58,309 bases of DNA from Ruoffia tabacinasalis (GTDB lineage: Bacteria; Bacillota; Bacilli; Lactobacillales; Aerococcaceae). Location: contig NZ_VBSP01000009.1 in assembly GCF_005864045.1 (NCBI RefSeq), forward strand, positions 1 to 58,309. Direction: 5' to 3'. Position 1 is the first letter of the stretch. Each line of letters begins with the position of its first letter. Both the position numbers and the translations under genes were made by a program. The notes beneath the pieces were generated by a model. The model was given only the letters and a program-made list of their open reading frames with translations, did no database searches and was not told the DNA's origin. Below are positions 1 through 8,948 of the stretch, piece after piece.

Positions 1-35
1 AATAGAAAAATAACTTGTTTAGAATAAAAAAAGCC

Positions 36-83
36 AAAGACGCCTCTTCTTCACACTATTTCATGTGAAGAAGAGGCGTCTTT
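36..83. terminator. Long perfect hairpin at the truncated end of the IS30 remnant
   Basis: Two perfectly complementary 20-base arms (36-55 and 64-83, core GACGCCTCTTCTTCACA) enclose an 8-base loop. A-rich sequence lies on the left and TTTATATA on the right, so it could stop transcription in either direction. It is encoded inside the last codons of the broken transposase, so it marks the junction where transposon sequence ends and another unit's terminator begins. Confidence 0.75.
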
Positions 84-692
84 ATATAACGATAGGAATT
101 CATTTCCCCTTAACTTAATGACATTGATATATATACGGCTTTTTCGTTCTGCAAAGCTCGCAAAACAACCTTTACTCTTGCCTCGAGAAGAAACAACTGT
201 GTCGAGTTCCCAATGCCCGAACTCTTTTCGATTCTTCACAGATTTGGGGCGTTTTGAGATGGGAGTGCCGATATTAAACTTTCCTCGCGTTTCTTGAGGC
301 TCTCGACTTTTTCCTTTGTGTCTTAAGACAGTTAGGGGCACCTTTAAGATATCTTGGTAAATCCAGTTATAGATGGATTTAAAGGAAAGTTTTCCCTGAT
401 AATCTCGTCCAACAATTTGTTCAGGTGACCATGTACGTTCCAGTTTATCTTGAATGTCTTCAAGTAGCTTGGTTGTATGCTTAGGCTTTCTCCCCTTATG
501 ACGCGCGCGTTGGTTGGCAACTTCTTGGGTATCCTGAGCTTGGTATTGATCTGAAGGGCATCGTTTAAGTTCTCGATAAATCGTTGACCGATGGCGCCCG
601 ATTAATTGAGCAATGCGATTAATTTTATAGCCTTCTTGATAGAGTATTTCTATTTTTGAACGTTCCTCTATGGTAAGATGTGTGTAGCTCAT
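51..692 (-). pseudogene. IS30-family transposase, C-terminally truncated
   Basis: The product would be 213 residues, against about 310-350 for full IS30-family transposases. The N-terminal helix-turn-helix is intact: MSYTHLTIEERSKIEIL, then IAQLIGRHRSTIYREL. The first catalytic aspartate is present in GHWELDTV (about residue 162). The rest of the DDE catalytic core, including the second Asp and the Glu, is missing. The last residues (KDASSSHEIV) are read through the terminator hairpin at 36-83 and are not transposase sequence. A good ribosome binding site (GGAGGTC) precedes the ATG. The element is therefore an immobile remnant cut by a deletion or rearrangement. The family assignment is secure; when the truncation happened cannot be told. 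Confidence 0.85.
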
Positions 693-785
693 AACAGACC
701 TCCGTGTTTATGTTTTTGTCGTTACTAACATTTTACACGAACCTGTTATGGGTTTCTTTATTTGTCGCACTTAATTTTACAATTC
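51..785 (-). mobile_element. Remnant of an IS30-family insertion sequence
   Basis: This spans the truncated transposase and its upstream region. TTTGTCGCACTTAATTTTAC at about 759-778 is the likely terminal inverted repeat on the promoter side, by position and general resemblance to IS30-family ends. The opposite end is absent, so the repeat cannot be confirmed within the window. Confidence 0.45.
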
Positions 786-802
786 ATCATATAATAATAA
801 AT

Positions 803-840
803 TTGAAAAGAGAGTGTTAACACTCTCTTCTTTGTATAAT
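803..840 (+). promoter_or_regulatory. Promoter region of nnrD with a 22-bp perfect palindrome
   Basis: A perfect dyad at 808-829 (half-site AAGAGAGTGTT) ends five bases before TATAAT at 835-840. TTGAAA at 803-808 resembles a -35 box, but the 26-base spacing is too long for a normal sigma-A promoter. The dyad may therefore be an operator bound by a homodimeric regulator. A hairpin in the transcript is the alternative, but no T-run follows. The regulator is not identified. Confidence 0.45.
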
Positions 841-863
841 GAGAAGGCAAAGGGGGCTTAAAC

Positions 864-1700
864 ATGAAGAAAATTAATAAAGAAATAGTCATAGACACAA
901 TACCTATCAGAGATAAAGATACGTATAAAAATAAAATGGGGCGCATATTATGTGTTGGAGGCAATCATGAAAAGGGTGGTGCCATTATCATGAGTGGTCT
1001 GGCTGCTTTGTATTCTGGCGCAGGATTAGTGACTGTCGCGACGGATCAAGTGAACCGGACTAGCTTACATACTCATGCGCCAGAAATTATGTTTATTGAT
1101 ATGTATGAATCTGAAAATTTAATTGAAGCAGTAAAAGAAAAAGATGTAATAGTGATTGGACCAGGTTTGGGCTTGACTGAGAAAAGTCGAGAAGTACTTA
1201 AAACAGTCCTTCAATCTGCTTCAGGTGAGCAATATCTGATCATCGATGCCGATGCGATTACGCTACTTGGTGAAGGGAAAGTCAAGCGAGAAACCAATGG
1301 CCATTGTATCTTCACGCCTCATCTTGGTGAGTGGCAGAGACTCATAGGTCTAGATAAAAATAAATTAACAGTAGAAAGTAACCAACAAGCTCAGAAAGAT
1401 TTACAAAGCATAGTTGTATTAAAAGGATCGCCTACACAAGTGTATTTAGACTCAGGTGTCTTTGAAAACACAACAGGTAATCCCTCGCAAGCGACCGGCG
1501 GGATGGGAGATTCGTTGACTGGGATTCTAGCTGGTTTCATTGGACAAATACCGAATGTCAAACAAGCAATTCTTTCAGCTGTGTTCATTCATAGCTACAT
1601 TGCGGATCAATTAGCAGAAACTCATTATGTCACATTACCAACGCAAGTGATTCGAGAATTACCAAAAATGATGAGAACCTTTGCAGACGCAAAATATTAA
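864..1700 (+). CDS. nnrD: ADP-dependent (S)-NAD(P)H-hydrate dehydratase
   Basis: A cytosolic repair enzyme that dehydrates damaged NADHX and NADPHX back to NADH and NADPH, using ADP. The 278-residue protein matches the stand-alone YjeF C-terminal (carbohydrate kinase-like) domain, close in length to Bacillus YxkO. Visible motifs are the Gly-rich VIGPGLG (about residue 97), HLGEW near 150, VVLKG, and the catalytic loop NPSQATGGMGDSLTG (about 206-220), whose GGMGD aspartate is the family's catalytic base. There is no N-terminal epimerase domain; NnrE would be elsewhere. AAGGGGGC lies 8-9 bases before the ATG. It is a single gene, convergent with the copper operon, with a shared terminator at 1711-1748. 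Confidence 0.93.
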   Translation: MKKINKEIVIDTIPIRDKDTYKNKMGRILCVGGNHEKGGAIIMSGLAALYSGAGLVTVATDQVNRTSLHTHAPEIMFIDMYESENLIEAVKEKDVIVIGPGLGLTEKSREVLKTVLQSASGEQYLIIDADAITLLGEGKVKRETNGHCIFTPHLGEWQRLIGLDKNKLTVESNQQAQKDLQSIVVLKGSPTQVYLDSGVFENTTGNPSQATGGMGDSLTGILAGFIGQIPNVKQAILSAVFIHSYIADQLAETHYVTLPTQVIRELPKMMRTFADAKY

Positions 1701-1710
1701 ACAAGTGCAT

Positions 1711-1748
1711 AAAAGGCTACTGACGAGTAATCCGGTCAGTAGCCTTTT
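1711..1748. terminator. Bidirectional terminator between nnrD and copA
   Basis: Arms AAAAGGCTACTGAC (1711-1724) and GTCAGTAGCCTTTT (1735-1748) are perfectly complementary over 14 bp with a 10-base loop. A and T runs flank both sides, so it can serve both convergent genes. Confidence 0.9.
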
Positions 1749-1760
1749 ATATGTAAATAA

Positions 1761-4229
1761 TTATTTATTTCTCAAACGTAAGGCATTGAGTAATACGGAA
1801 ATTGAACTTAAACTCATCGCAGCCGCAGCAAACATTGGACTTAATAAAGGTCCATCGAAGAAGAGGTAAAGTAATCCCATCGCGATTGGAATCCCAATCG
1901 TATTGTATCCAAAGGCCCAGAATAAGTTTTGCTTAATGTTACGAATGGTTGCATGACTTAAGCTGATAGCTTTTGGGACATCACGTAAATCATCATGCAT
2001 TAAGACGGTATCAGCCGAATCCATAGCTACATCGGTACCAGAACCAACTGCCATCCCGATATCTGCTTGAGCTAAAGCAGGCGCATCATTAATACCATCC
2101 CCAACCATAATCACTTTCTTACCTGCATTTTGTAACTCTTGCACAATAGCAGATTTATCTTCTGGCATGACTTCACTTAGAATGCGGTCAATACCAAGTT
2201 CTTCCCCAACAATATTGGCTGTGTATTGGTTGTCACCAGAGGCCATAATAACTTCAAGACCTAAGTTTTTCATCTCTTTAATTGCTTGGCTCGATGTTTC
2301 CTTAATAGGGTCCATAACAGCAACAATTCCAATCACTTCATTATCTAAAGCAATATACATCGGTGTTTTAGCTTCATTGGCTAATTGTTTGACTTGTGCC
2401 TCTAATGAACTAGGTACTTCACTTAGAGAGTCCATTAATTTTTTATTCCCAATCGCAATTTCTCTGCCTGCTATGTCTGCTTTAATTCCGCGTGCAGTTA
2501 TGCTTTCAAAGTGATCGGTTGGCAGTAAGTTAATTTCTTTCTCTTCACTATACTTCACAATGGCTGATCCTAGTGGATGTTCAGAAACCGATTCTGCTGA
2601 AGCAACCAGTTGTAAGATGTCATCTTTATCAAAGCCTTCGTTAATGATGAAATCTGTAACAGTTGGTTCACCTTCTGTAATCGTTCCGGTCTTATCTAAT
2701 AGAACAGTCGTTGCGTTATGTATGTTCTCAAGCGTTTGTCCGTTTTTAATTAAGATACCTTGGCTCGCGCCATTTCCAGTCCCAACCATGATGGCTGTGG
2801 GAGTCGCTAAACCTAGGGCGCAAGGACAAGCAATAATTAAAACACTAATAAAGATATTTAAAGCGAAATTCAGTGGTTCACCCATCACAAAGAACCAGAA
2901 TAAACCAGATAGAATCGCAATAATAATAACGATAGGTACAAAGTATCCTGAGATAACATCGGCTAATTTCGCAATTGGTGCTTTAGAACCTTGAGCATCT
3001 TGAACCATACGAACGATTTGAGAAATCATCGTATCTTGTCCAATACGAGTAGCTTTATATTTAAAAGCTCCCATCTTATTGATACTTGCGCCAGTGACTA
3101 AGTCACCAACTGTTTTTTCAACAGGTAGACTTTCACCTGTTAACATGGACTCATCAATGCTCGAATGACCTTCAACCATTTCACCATCGACAGGTAAGCT
3201 TTCACCAGGTCGAACTTGGATAATATCTCCAATATTCAACATTTCAACAGGAATCGTCTCAACTTCTCCGTTCTCACGTACGACACGAGCTGTATCGGGA
3301 GCTAATTCCATTAAGCTTTTAATCGCTGAGGATGTTCGTCCTTTAGCCAGTTCTTCCATATATTTACCTAAGGTCATTAAAGTTAAGATGACTGCGGCCG
3401 ATTCAAAGTATAATTCTAAATGATCATGCGTATTCACTTGTCCAAAAAGGATTAAAGCAGTCATCACGATTCCTTGTAAGTATGCCGCACCCGTACCAAC
3501 AGCAACTAAAGAATCCATATTTGGATGTCCATTAAATAATGTTTTGAACCCCCGTTTAAATATATCGAAACCAAAATATAAGACGGGAGTCGTTAATATT
3601 AATTGTAATACCGCATTGGCCCCCGGATGAATACTTGGATCAATCACTTGCGGTAAAGGCATTCCAACCATTGGACCCATAGTGAGTATGAAAAGGGGGA
3701 TGGTAAAGATAGCCATCTTAATTAATGTTTGTTTCATCGAGTTTAACTTAGTTTCTTTACGTGCTTGATCTACTTCGTACTGCTCTTTGGCAGTTAATGC
3801 TAGCTCAGCTTGATAACCTGCATCAGCCACGGTTTCTTGGATTAATTGAGCGTCTGCAGTCTCTTCCCAAGTTACAGATAATTTTTCAGTAGCTAAGTTA
3901 ACGGAAGCAGAGTGAACTTGTGGGAGTTTCGCCACTGCTTTTTCAACAGTTTGTGCACAGCTCGCACAAGTCATTCCAGTCACAGAAAAGTTTTGAAAAG
4001 TATCATCTGAACGAGCAGGTTCAGTTTGAGTAACCAACGTATAGCCTGCGTCGGATACCGCTTTAGAAATATCATCGAGTGATAGTTTTGACTCATCAAA
4101 GTCGACACTTACTTTTTCTGTTAATTGATTCACTGAGGCTTCATTGATACCATCCAATTTATTCACAGCTTTTTCAACAGAAGTCGCGCATGCAGCACAG
4201 TGCATGCCTTCAATGGCATAAGTTTTCAA
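1761..4229 (-). CDS. copA: Copper-translocating P1B-type ATPase
   Basis: Membrane pump for copper(I), last gene of copYZA. The 822 residues begin with two heavy-metal-associated domains carrying GMHCAAC (about residue 9) and GMTCASC (about 84). Next come paired membrane helices, the actuator motif TGES, the intramembrane metal-binding CPC in ACPCALG, the phosphorylation site DKTGT, the P1B hallmark SEHPLG and the hinge [11 protein letters not shown] together with HMA CxxC motifs supports Cu(I)/Ag(I) specificity. Translation starts at a TTG preceded by AGGAGG. There are 22 bases between copZ and copA. Expression should be derepressed by copper through CopY. Whether it acts mainly in export or in supply cannot be read from sequence; export is usual for CopY-controlled operons. 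Confidence 0.96.
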   Translation of the reverse strand: MKTYAIEGMHCAACATSVEKAVNKLDGINEASVNQLTEKVSVDFDESKLSLDDISKAVSDAGYTLVTQTEPARSDDTFQNFSVTGMTCASCAQTVEKAVAKLPQVHSASVNLATEKLSVTWEETADAQLIQETVADAGYQAELALTAKEQYEVDQARKETKLNSMKQTLIKMAIFTIPLFILTMGPMVGMPLPQVIDPSIHPGANAVLQLILTTPVLYFGFDIFKRGFKTLFNGHPNMDSLVAVGTGAAYLQGIVMTALILFGQVNTHDHLELYFESAAVILTLMTLGKYMEELAKGRTSSAIKSLMELAPDTARVVRENGEVETIPVEMLNIGDIIQVRPGESLPVDGEMVEGHSSIDESMLTGESLPVEKTVGDLVTGASINKMGAFKYKATRIGQDTMISQIVRMVQDAQGSKAPIAKLADVISGYFVPIVIIIAILSGLFWFFVMGEPLNFALNIFISVLIIACPCALGLATPTAIMVGTGNGASQGILIKNGQTLENIHNATTVLLDKTGTITEGEPTVTDFIINEGFDKDDILQLVASAESVSEHPLGSAIVKYSEEKEINLLPTDHFESITARGIKADIAGREIAIGNKKLMDSLSEVPSSLEAQVKQLANEAKTPMYIALDNEVIGIVAVMDPIKETSSQAIKEMKNLGLEVIMASGDNQYTANIVGEELGIDRILSEVMPEDKSAIVQELQNAGKKVIMVGDGINDAPALAQADIGMAVGSGTDVAMDSADTVLMHDDLRDVPKAISLSHATIRNIKQNLFWAFGYNTIGIPIAMGLLYLFFDGPLLSPMFAAAAMSLSSISVLLNALRLRNK

Positions 4230-4251
4230 TAAATAAACCTCCTATTCTTAA

Positions 4252-4458
4252 TTAAAGTAATTGGTAACCAGCGTCAGTTACAGCTGTTTGCATGCCAACT
4301 TTTGAAACAACAGTATCATCATATGTAACATCTGCTGTTTTATTGGCAAAATCGACCGTGGCTTCAGATACACCATCAAGATTTGATAAAGTGTTTTGGA
4401 TTGTTTTACTGCAATTCATACATCCCATACCTGCGACTTCAAATTGTTCTTTTTTCAT
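4252..4458 (-). CDS. copZ: Copper chaperone CopZ
   Basis: A 68-residue cytosolic single HMA domain. The metal-binding motif GMGCMNC lies near residues 10-16 and the fold ends with the usual DAGYQLL. In CopY systems CopZ carries Cu(I) to CopY and to CopA. It lies between copY and copA on the minus strand with short gaps, so the three genes form one transcript. The ATG is preceded by AAAGGAGAC. Confidence 0.95.
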   Translation of the reverse strand: MKKEQFEVAGMGCMNCSKTIQNTLSNLDGVSEATVDFANKTADVTYDDTVVSKVGMQTAVTDAGYQLL

Positions 4459-4491
4459 ATTAATGTCTCCTTTTATTTAATTTATTATTTA

Positions 4492-4941
4492 TTAATGTAA
4501 ATGACAGTGGCATTGTCCAACAGCACATTCACAAGCTACTTCTTCTGGTGCTGTGAGTGCTTTTGTTTGGAGTTTTGATATTAGCTCCTGAATTTCATCT
4601 TGCGATAATTGATTTGTGTCAACAAGGTGACTAATGAGGCTGCCGCGTTCTTTCGTACATATCGAGTCGAAGACTTTATCGGCTTTTAAACGATTGGCCT
4701 CGAGTTCTGAAATACCTGGTTTGTATTTTAAAACCGTATCGGTTTTTATTTTTTGAATATTTTCTTTGTTTACTAAACGGTTTATGAGTGATTTTACCGT
4801 TCCTTCTTTCCAATCGAGAATGTCTAACACCCGGTCAATGATTTCTCGACTTGTTAAAGGAGCATCTGCCCATAACACGCGCATCACTTCCCATTCTGAA
4901 TCGGAAATGTTTAAATCTTGAATACTTAATTGTTCAGTCAT
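4492..4941 (-). CDS. copY: Copper-responsive transcriptional repressor CopY
   Basis: A BlaI/MecI-type winged-helix repressor of 149 residues. The N-terminal DNA-binding part reads ISDSEWEVMRVLWADAPLTSREI, and the C-terminus carries CECAVGQCHC. That is the CxC-x4-CxC motif that binds one Zn(II) (DNA-bound form) or two Cu(I) (released form). I chose the ATG at 4941 because AGGAGGG sits just before it. An in-frame ATG at 4968 lies inside the upstream operator region and has no good ribosome binding site. Two cop boxes follow directly upstream, so the repressor controls its own operon. Confidence 0.95.
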   Translation of the reverse strand: MTEQLSIQDLNISDSEWEVMRVLWADAPLTSREIIDRVLDILDWKEGTVKSLINRLVNKENIQKIKTDTVLKYKPGISELEANRLKADKVFDSICTKERGSLISHLVDTNQLSQDEIQELISKLQTKALTAPEEVACECAVGQCHCHLH

Positions 4942-4963
4942 AATTTCCCTCCTAACACGGGGT

Positions 4964-4997
4964 TGCATTTGTAACCTAACTTCAGTTTACACGTGTA
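4964..4997 (-). promoter_or_regulatory. Two cop boxes (CopY operators)
   Basis: TACACGTGTA at 4988-4997 is a perfect match to the cop box consensus TACAnnTGTA. TGCATTTGTA at 4964-4973 matches with one mismatch. The 24-base offset and the position directly upstream of copY resemble the paired operators of Enterococcus copYZAB. Confidence 0.85.
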
Positions 4998-5077
4998 ACC
5001 TGAATAAAGCAAGAGCAAATTACAAGCTTTTTAAATTTATTTAAATATACTAGAACTATGGATTATAAAACGCATAG

Positions 5078-5125
5078 ACACAATATATAGTATTGGGTCG
5101 AATCTTGAAGCACAATATTTAGTTT
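5078..5125 (+). promoter_or_regulatory. Pair of NrdR boxes upstream of nrdIEF
   Basis: ACACAATATATAGTAT (5078-5093) and GCACAATATTTAGTTT (5110-5125) match the 16-bp NrdR box consensus (acaCwAtATaTwGtgt). They start exactly 32 bp apart, three helical turns, as expected for cooperative NrdR binding. A weaker partial copy (12 of 16 bases) sits at 5155-5170. nrdR itself is not in the window. Confidence 0.8.
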
Positions 5126-5189
5126 TATTCAAGGTTTAATTTTGAAGGTAACCATGCTAATATATAGTATTAAAGAGGACGGTGTAGTG

Positions 5190-5570
5190 ATGAAAATTAT
5201 ATATATGTCTGTCATAGGCAATACACGACGTTTTGTTGAAAAGTTAGAAATGGACTCTTTGGAGTTGTCTGAAGTGAATGCATTTTCTGAAATAGACGAA
5301 AACTTTATTATGATCGCACCAACATATGCAATTGAAATGACTGATATTTTGAATGATTTCCTAGAGACTGGCGATAATTTATCATATTGTCAGGGCGTCA
5401 TCGGCGCAGGAAACCGAAATTTTAATGAGCTTTACTGCTTTACAGCAGAAGATATTGCACTCGATTATGATGTTCCATTATTGTATCGATTTGAGTTTCA
5501 AGGCTCGGATAATGATGTAAAAAAAGTGAAGGAGATTGTGACTGAAATTGAAAACACCAACTATGTCTAA
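5190..5570 (+). CDS. nrdI: Class Ib ribonucleotide reductase flavodoxin NrdI
   Basis: A small flavodoxin-like protein of 126 residues that supplies oxidant for assembling the Mn(III)2-tyrosyl radical cofactor of NrdF. The start MKIIYMSVIGNTRRFVEKL contains the FMN phosphate-binding loop (SVIGNTRRF), and GAGNRNFNELYCFTAEDIA is characteristic of NrdI. GAGGA ten bases upstream supports the ATG at 5190; in-frame codons further upstream overlap the regulatory region. It is the first gene of nrdIEF and overlaps the nrdE start by 8 bases, suggesting translational coupling. No nrdH is present in this operon. Confidence 0.93.
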   Translation: MKIIYMSVIGNTRRFVEKLEMDSLELSEVNAFSEIDENFIMIAPTYAIEMTDILNDFLETGDNLSYCQGVIGAGNRNFNELYCFTAEDIALDYDVPLLYRFEFQGSDNDVKKVKEIVTEIENTNYV

Positions 5571-7725
5571 AGCACCCAATGAAATTACATATTTCAAATT
5601 AAATAACGAATTAAATATTCCAGTAGACAATAAAATCCCATTAGAGAAAGATAAAGAGGCGGTGCGTGCATTCTTCTTAGAGCATGTGAACCCTAATACT
5701 GTGTTTTTCTATACATTAGATGAAAAATTAGATTATTTAATTGAACATGACTACTTAGAAGTAGGTTTCTTAAATAAGTATGACCGTGAATTCATTAAGA
5801 AATTAATGCAAACAACTTATGAGAAGAAATTCCGTTTCAAATCATTTATGGGCGCACATAAGTTTTATAACCAGTACGCTTTAAAGACGAATGATGGGGA
5901 AAGATACTTAGAACGTTTCGAAGATCGTATTGTGTTTAATGCCTTATTCTTAGCGGACGGGGACGAAGTTCTTGCAACAAATTTACGTGATGAATTAATC
6001 GCTCAACGCTTCCAACCTGCAACACCAACATTTTTAAATGCTGGACGTAAACGTCGTGGTGAGATGGTATCTTGTTTCTTAATTGAGATTAGTGATGATA
6101 TGAACTCAATCGGACGTAGCATCAACTCTGCCTTACAATTAAGTAAGCGTGGTGGAGGCGTAGGTCTAAACTTATCAAACTTACGTGAAGAAGGCGCACC
6201 GATTAAGAAAATCGAAAACGCGGCTTCAGGTGTTGTACCAGTTATGAAATTATTTGAAGATTCATTCAGCTACGCCAATCAATTAGGACAAAGAAATGGT
6301 GCTGGAGCGGTTTATTTATCAATCTTCCATCCAGACATTGTCCGCTTCTTATCAACTAAGAAAGAAAATGCGGATGAGAAAATCCGTGTGAAAACTTTAT
6401 CGCTTGGAGTAACGGTTCCGGATAAATTTTATGAATTAGTTGCAGAAGATGCTGATATGTTCTTATTCAGTCCTTATGATGTTGAACGTGTTTATGGCGA
6501 GCCTTTTGCTTATGTGGATATTACGGAAGAGTATGAGAACATGGTTCAAAATAAAGAAATCCGTAAATACAAAGTCAAAGCACGTGAATTAGAGAACGAA
6601 ATAAGTAAATTACAACAAGAATCAGGCTATCCATATATTATTAATATTGATACAGCCAATGATGCGAACCCAATTGATGGGCGCATTGTAATGTCTAACT
6701 TATGTTCAGAAATTTTACAAATTCAACAACCATCAATTATTAATGATGACCAAACCTTTGAAGATGAAGGAATTGATATTAGTTGTAACTTAGGTTCTAC
6801 AAATATTGTGAATATGGTCGATTCACCTGACTTTGCTAAATCAGTGGATACAGCTGTCCGTGGTTTAACATTCATTACAGATCATACCAGTATCGATGCT
6901 GTACCAAGTGTGCGTAGAGGGAATGAATTAAATCATACCATCGGTTTAGGTGGCATGGGACTTCATACGTTATTCGCAATTAATCAAATCTATTACGGAT
7001 CTGATGAGTCATTAGAATTAACAGAAGCATATTTCTATGCGTTAAACTACTGGTCATTAGTATCAAGTAATCAAATTGCACGCGAACGTGGTGAAACTTT
7101 CTATAATTTTGAAAATTCTGATTATGCTAATGGTTCATACTTTGATCGTTATATTGAAGAACCATTTGTTATTGAAGATGAAAAAGTAAAAGAAATCATG
7201 AAAAATGTGCCACTTCCAACTGCAGAAGATTGGGAAGCGTTAAGAGATATGGTTCAAAAAGATGGACTATATCATGCTTACCGTCATGCGATTGCACCAA
7301 CTGGAAGTATCTCATATGTAAACGAGACAAGTGCGAGCTTACACCCAATTACACGTCTAATTGAAGAGCGTCAAGAGAAGAAAACGGGTAAAACATATTA
7401 CCCAGCGCCACAATTATCAAATGATACGATTGACTACTATGAGTCAGCTTACGATATTGATATGCGTAAAGTCATCGATGTGTATGCAGCGGCTCAAAGA
7501 CATATCGATCAAGGAATGTCTTTAACGTTGTTCATGCGTTCAGAATTACCTGAAGGGCTTTATCCTTGGAAACGTCCTGGTGAAAGAAAGATGAACACGA
7601 GAGATTTAAATATCCTACGTAACTATGCTTGGAACCAAGGCATTAAATCAATTTACTATGTTCGTACATTTACGGATGATGGCGATGAAATTGGAAGTAA
7701 TTATTGCGAGAGCTGTTCAATTTAA
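5563..7725 (+). CDS. nrdE: Class Ib ribonucleoside-diphosphate reductase, alpha subunit NrdE
   Basis: Catalytic subunit that reduces ribonucleoside diphosphates to deoxy forms (720 residues from ATG). Motifs in order: RFQPATPTFLNAG; CFLIE with the first active-site cysteine; the substrate loop SKRGGGVGLNLSNLREEGAP; NLCSEI with the radical cysteine region; PTGSISYVNETSASLHP; and the C-terminal swinging-arm pair CESC in the last residues. There is no N-terminal ATP-cone, as expected for class Ib. The ATG at 5563 overlaps nrdI. An in-frame TTG at 5548, 13 bases after AAGGAG, is an alternative start adding five residues. Confidence 0.95.
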   Translation: MSKAPNEITYFKLNNELNIPVDNKIPLEKDKEAVRAFFLEHVNPNTVFFYTLDEKLDYLIEHDYLEVGFLNKYDREFIKKLMQTTYEKKFRFKSFMGAHKFYNQYALKTNDGERYLERFEDRIVFNALFLADGDEVLATNLRDELIAQRFQPATPTFLNAGRKRRGEMVSCFLIEISDDMNSIGRSINSALQLSKRGGGVGLNLSNLREEGAPIKKIENAASGVVPVMKLFEDSFSYANQLGQRNGAGAVYLSIFHPDIVRFLSTKKENADEKIRVKTLSLGVTVPDKFYELVAEDADMFLFSPYDVERVYGEPFAYVDITEEYENMVQNKEIRKYKVKARELENEISKLQQESGYPYIINIDTANDANPIDGRIVMSNLCSEILQIQQPSIINDDQTFEDEGIDISCNLGSTNIVNMVDSPDFAKSVDTAVRGLTFITDHTSIDAVPSVRRGNELNHTIGLGGMGLHTLFAINQIYYGSDESLELTEAYFYALNYWSLVSSNQIARERGETFYNFENSDYANGSYFDRYIEEPFVIEDEKVKEIMKNVPLPTAEDWEALRDMVQKDGLYHAYRHAIAPTGSISYVNETSASLHPITRLIEERQEKKTGKTYYPAPQLSNDTIDYYESAYDIDMRKVIDVYAAAQRHIDQGMSLTLFMRSELPEGLYPWKRPGERKMNTRDLNILRNYAWNQGIKSIYYVRTFTDDGDEIGSNYCESCSI

Positions 7726-7751
7726 TAAGTTTTATAAAGGAGAATAAATGC

Positions 7752-8813
7752 ATGGTAGAACCAAATTACATAGCGATAAATTGGAATGATATCGAAGATA
7801 CCGTTGATAAATTAACTTGGGAAAAGCTGACTGAGCAATTTTGGTTAGATACACGTATTCCAGTATCGAATGATTTAGATGATTGGCGTCGTCTTTCAAA
7901 AGCAGAACAAGATATGTTAGGGAAAGTCTTTGGTGGGTTAACACTTTTAGATACACTGCAATCTGAAGAAGGGGCTGTTGTCTTATTAGATGATGCAAGA
8001 ACACCACATGAAAAATCTGTTTTAAGTAATATCCACTTTATGGAAGCAGTACATGCTAAATCGTATTCAACGATTTTTATTACATTGAATACAAACTCAG
8101 AAATTGACTCAATCTTTGATTGGACGAATACGAACGAATTAATCCAATTCAAATCGGATAAAATTAATGATGCGTACCAAAATGGTACACCGCTACAAAA
8201 GAAAGCGGCAAGTGTCCTACTTGAATCATTCTTATTCTATTCAGGTTTCTACGCACCATTATGGTATTTAGGAAACAACAAAATACCTAACGTAGCTGAA
8301 ATCATTAAACTTATCCTACGTGATGAATCTGTTCACGGAACTTATATTGGTTATAAATTCCAATTAGGCTACAATGAGTTAGGCGAAGCAGAACAAGAAG
8401 AATTAAAAAACTGGGTCTTTAACTTACTATTTGAATTATATTCAAATGAAGAAAAATACACGTCTCATTTATATGATGAATTAGGTTGGACAGAAGACGT
8501 AAACACATTTGTTCGCTACAATGCGAATAAAGCTTTACAAAATATGGGCTTCGAACCTTTATTCCCTGATACAGCTGAAGATGTGAATCCGATTGTTATG
8601 AATGGTATCTCAACAGGAACAAGTAACCATGACTTCTTCTCACAAGTTGGGAATGGTTACCTACTTGGAGAAGTTCAGGCTATGGAAGATAATGACTACA
8701 AGCAATGGGCAATTAATGACCGTCGCAAACAACGTATGCAATACCGTCAAGAGAAGAAACGTCGCCGTGAAGAAGCGAAAAACGCTCAAGCGTCAGCAAA
8801 AGCAACAGATTAA
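7752..8813 (+). CDS. nrdF: Class Ib ribonucleoside-diphosphate reductase, beta subunit NrdF
   Basis: Radical-generating dimetal subunit, 353 residues, partner of NrdE. Metal ligands are visible in the pattern of helices: SEEGAVVLLDD, EAVHAKSYS, ESFLFYSGFYAPLWYLG and LRDESVHGTYIGYKFQ. The presence of nrdI in the same operon suggests a dimanganese-tyrosyl radical in vivo. AAAGGAG nine bases before ATG 7752 defines the start. The C-terminus is rich in Arg, Lys and Ala. It is followed by a strong terminator at 8821-8864. Confidence 0.95.
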   Translation: MVEPNYIAINWNDIEDTVDKLTWEKLTEQFWLDTRIPVSNDLDDWRRLSKAEQDMLGKVFGGLTLLDTLQSEEGAVVLLDDARTPHEKSVLSNIHFMEAVHAKSYSTIFITLNTNSEIDSIFDWTNTNELIQFKSDKINDAYQNGTPLQKKAASVLLESFLFYSGFYAPLWYLGNNKIPNVAEIIKLILRDESVHGTYIGYKFQLGYNELGEAEQEELKNWVFNLLFELYSNEEKYTSHLYDELGWTEDVNTFVRYNANKALQNMGFEPLFPDTAEDVNPIVMNGISTGTSNHDFFSQVGNGYLLGEVQAMEDNDYKQWAINDRRKQRMQYRQEKKRRREEAKNAQASAKATD

Positions 8814-8820
8814 ACTTATA

Positions 8821-8864
8821 AACTCAATGAGGGATCACAAAAGTGATTCTTCATTGAGTTTTTT
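8821..8864 (+). terminator. Terminator of nrdIEF
   Basis: Arms AACTCAATGAGGGATCAC and GTGATTCTTCATTGAGTT pair with two internal mismatches around a 4-base loop and run into TTTTTT. Confidence 0.88.
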
Positions 8865-8948
8865 ATGTTCAAAAAGCCAGTCAACATGTAATTAGTGGTT
8901 TTAGGCATGAAAACCCTTTATAATGAAGTATAAGAGAGGTGTGATAGC

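Noticed and set aside
4942-4968. Longer CopY starting at ATG 4968
   Set aside because: It overlaps the upstream cop box and the ribosome binding site of the ATG at 4941.
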